From NCBI GenBank assembly GCA_959018155.1, contig CAUEKH010000156.1, positions 1 to 6,276 on the forward strand: a stretch of 6,276 bases of DNA. The letters are read 5' to 3'. Source of the DNA: an uncultured Hungatella sp. GTDB lineage: Bacteria > Bacillota > Clostridia > Lachnospirales > Lachnospiraceae. A model generated the notes under the pieces. The model had not been told where the DNA came from. It did no database searches and worked only from the letters and a program-made list of their open reading frames with translations. Below, in pieces: positions 5,758-6,276 of the stretch (positions within the stretch are counted from its first letter, which is position 1; every line of letters starts with the position of its first letter). The position numbers were made by a program, and so were the translations under genes.

Positions 5758-6195
5758 ATGCAAATCAGACAATCATTTATACAATGCGCGAAACAAGCTG
5801 CAAATTGGGAAGACGCCGTGAGAAAGGCAGCGCTTCCCATGCTGGAGGAAGGGCTGATAGAAGAAGCGTATATCGAAGCAATGTTTCAGACGGTACGTGA
5901 ATTTGGAAGCTATATTGTGATAGCCCCTGATGTGGCTATGCCTCATGCGAGGCCGGATAAGACGGTACATGAAGCGGGATTTGCGGTGCTTCGGCTTGAC
6001 GAGCCGGTGTATTTTGGAGAGCAGGAGGACAGCAGGGCAAGACTTATCATTCCGATCGCCTGTACAGACGGGGACTCTCATTTAGAGATGATAGCAGGAC
6101 TGGCTGAGGTCCTGGGTGATCCGGAAACAGTAGAAAAGATGTTAAATGCAGCTGATGAAACGGAGAGTTATGAGATAATTTCTGCGAAATTCTAA
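5758..6195 (+). CDS. PTS sugar transporter subunit IIA (fructose/mannitol/ascorbate type)
   Basis: This cytoplasmic phosphocarrier takes phosphate from HPr and passes it to a partner EIIB, driving sugar uptake with phosphorylation. It is 145 residues, the usual size of a free-standing PTS_EIIA_2 domain. The active-site motif VIAPDVAMPHARP places the phosphorylated histidine at His63. The later stretch PIACTDGDSHLEMIAGLAEVL is the second conserved block, with Asp and His before the helix. The N-terminal AALPMLEEGLIEEAYIEAMF is the usual first helix pair. ATG 5758 is preceded by AAAGGAGG (5743-5750) with a 7-base spacer; the upstream in-frame ATG at 5701 lies over the -10 region and lacks a ribosome site. 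The closest subtype by eye is UlaC/SgaA (ascorbate-like), but the sugar cannot be told from this domain. An EIIC gene follows 11 bases later. Confidence 0.92.
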   Translation: MQIRQSFIQCAKQAANWEDAVRKAALPMLEEGLIEEAYIEAMFQTVREFGSYIVIAPDVAMPHARPDKTVHEAGFAVLRLDEPVYFGEQEDSRARLIIPIACTDGDSHLEMIAGLAEVLGDPETVEKMLNAADETESYEIISAKF

Positions 6196-6206
6196 AGGAA
6201 GAAGCT

Positions 6207-6276
6207 ATGAAAACAGTAGTGACTTTTCTGTTCAATGATTTTTTTGCAGAGCCGGTAATCTTAATTGTCCTGTTAA
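6207..6276 (+). CDS. PTS sugar transporter subunit IIC, N-terminal fragment (probably UlaA/SgaT-like)
   Basis: Only the first 23 codons are present, starting at ATG 6207 with AGGAAG (6196-6201) 5 bases before it; the gene runs off the window. The visible start, MKTVVTFLFNDFF, followed by the hydrophobic EPVILIVLL, is a short amphipathic lead into a first membrane helix. It resembles the N-termini of ascorbate-type EIIC permeases as I remember them. The position right after an EIIA of the matching type supports the call. Identity rests on a short stretch and context, so another EIIC family or another membrane protein is possible. Confidence 0.6.
   Translation, partial: MKTVVTFLFNDFFAEPVILIVLL

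Noticed and set aside
5640..5900. An 86-codon + strand frame overlapping the EIIA start.
   Set aside because: It runs in a different frame from EIIA, has no good ribosome site, and its latter part reads as low-quality Arg-rich sequence typical of an out-of-frame translation.
1..6276. A new defence, mobile or RNA-based system.
   Set aside because: No transposase, integrase, nuclease, repeat array or structured RNA was seen; every sizeable gene falls into a known sugar transport, catabolism or regulation family.

Overview
The window looks like chromosomal DNA from a low-to-mid GC Gram-positive anaerobe of the Clostridia, most likely a gut Lachnospiraceae species. This is inferred from strong AGGAGG-type ribosome binding sites, classic hairpin-plus-T-run terminators, moderate GC, and a carbohydrate ABC transporter, a GH112 phosphorylase and PTS genes side by side. 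All genes are on the + strand.

Positions 1-4526 are the 3' part of a sugar-uptake operon. It holds the C-terminal end of an extracellular sugar-binding protein (with an apparent one-base deletion near position 74), two CUT1-type ABC permeases, and a 718-residue GH112 1,3-beta-galactosyl-N-acetylhexosamine phosphorylase (LnpA-like). A strong terminator closes it. The order binding protein, permease, permease, phosphorylase matches the bifidobacterial GNB/LNB (galacto-N-biose / lacto-N-biose I) locus. The likely job is to import these disaccharides from mucin O-glycans, or from host or milk glycans, and split them in the cytoplasm with phosphate into galactose 1-phosphate and GalNAc or GlcNAc. 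No ATPase subunit and no NahK, GalT or GalE gene lies in the window.

Positions 4527-5541 are a single-gene unit: a clear sigma-A promoter, a DeoR-family repressor, and its own terminator.

Positions 5542-6276 begin a second sugar system. A promoter region with a pair of TTGCAA sites precedes a PTS EIIA protein of the fructose/mannitol/ascorbate type, then the first 23 codons of a probable UlaA/SgaT-like EIIC permease that runs off the end. The only gene-free stretch over 300 bases is 5427-5757. It holds a 17-bp imperfect tandem repeat, the repressor terminator, a doubtful 17-codon ORF, and the PTS promoter.

I see no RNA gene, mobile element or CRISPR array, and nothing that convincingly amounts to a new system. 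The most useful points are the frameshift, the specificity and stability residues of the phosphorylase, the incomplete pathway, and the insulated repressor next to an unrelated PTS.
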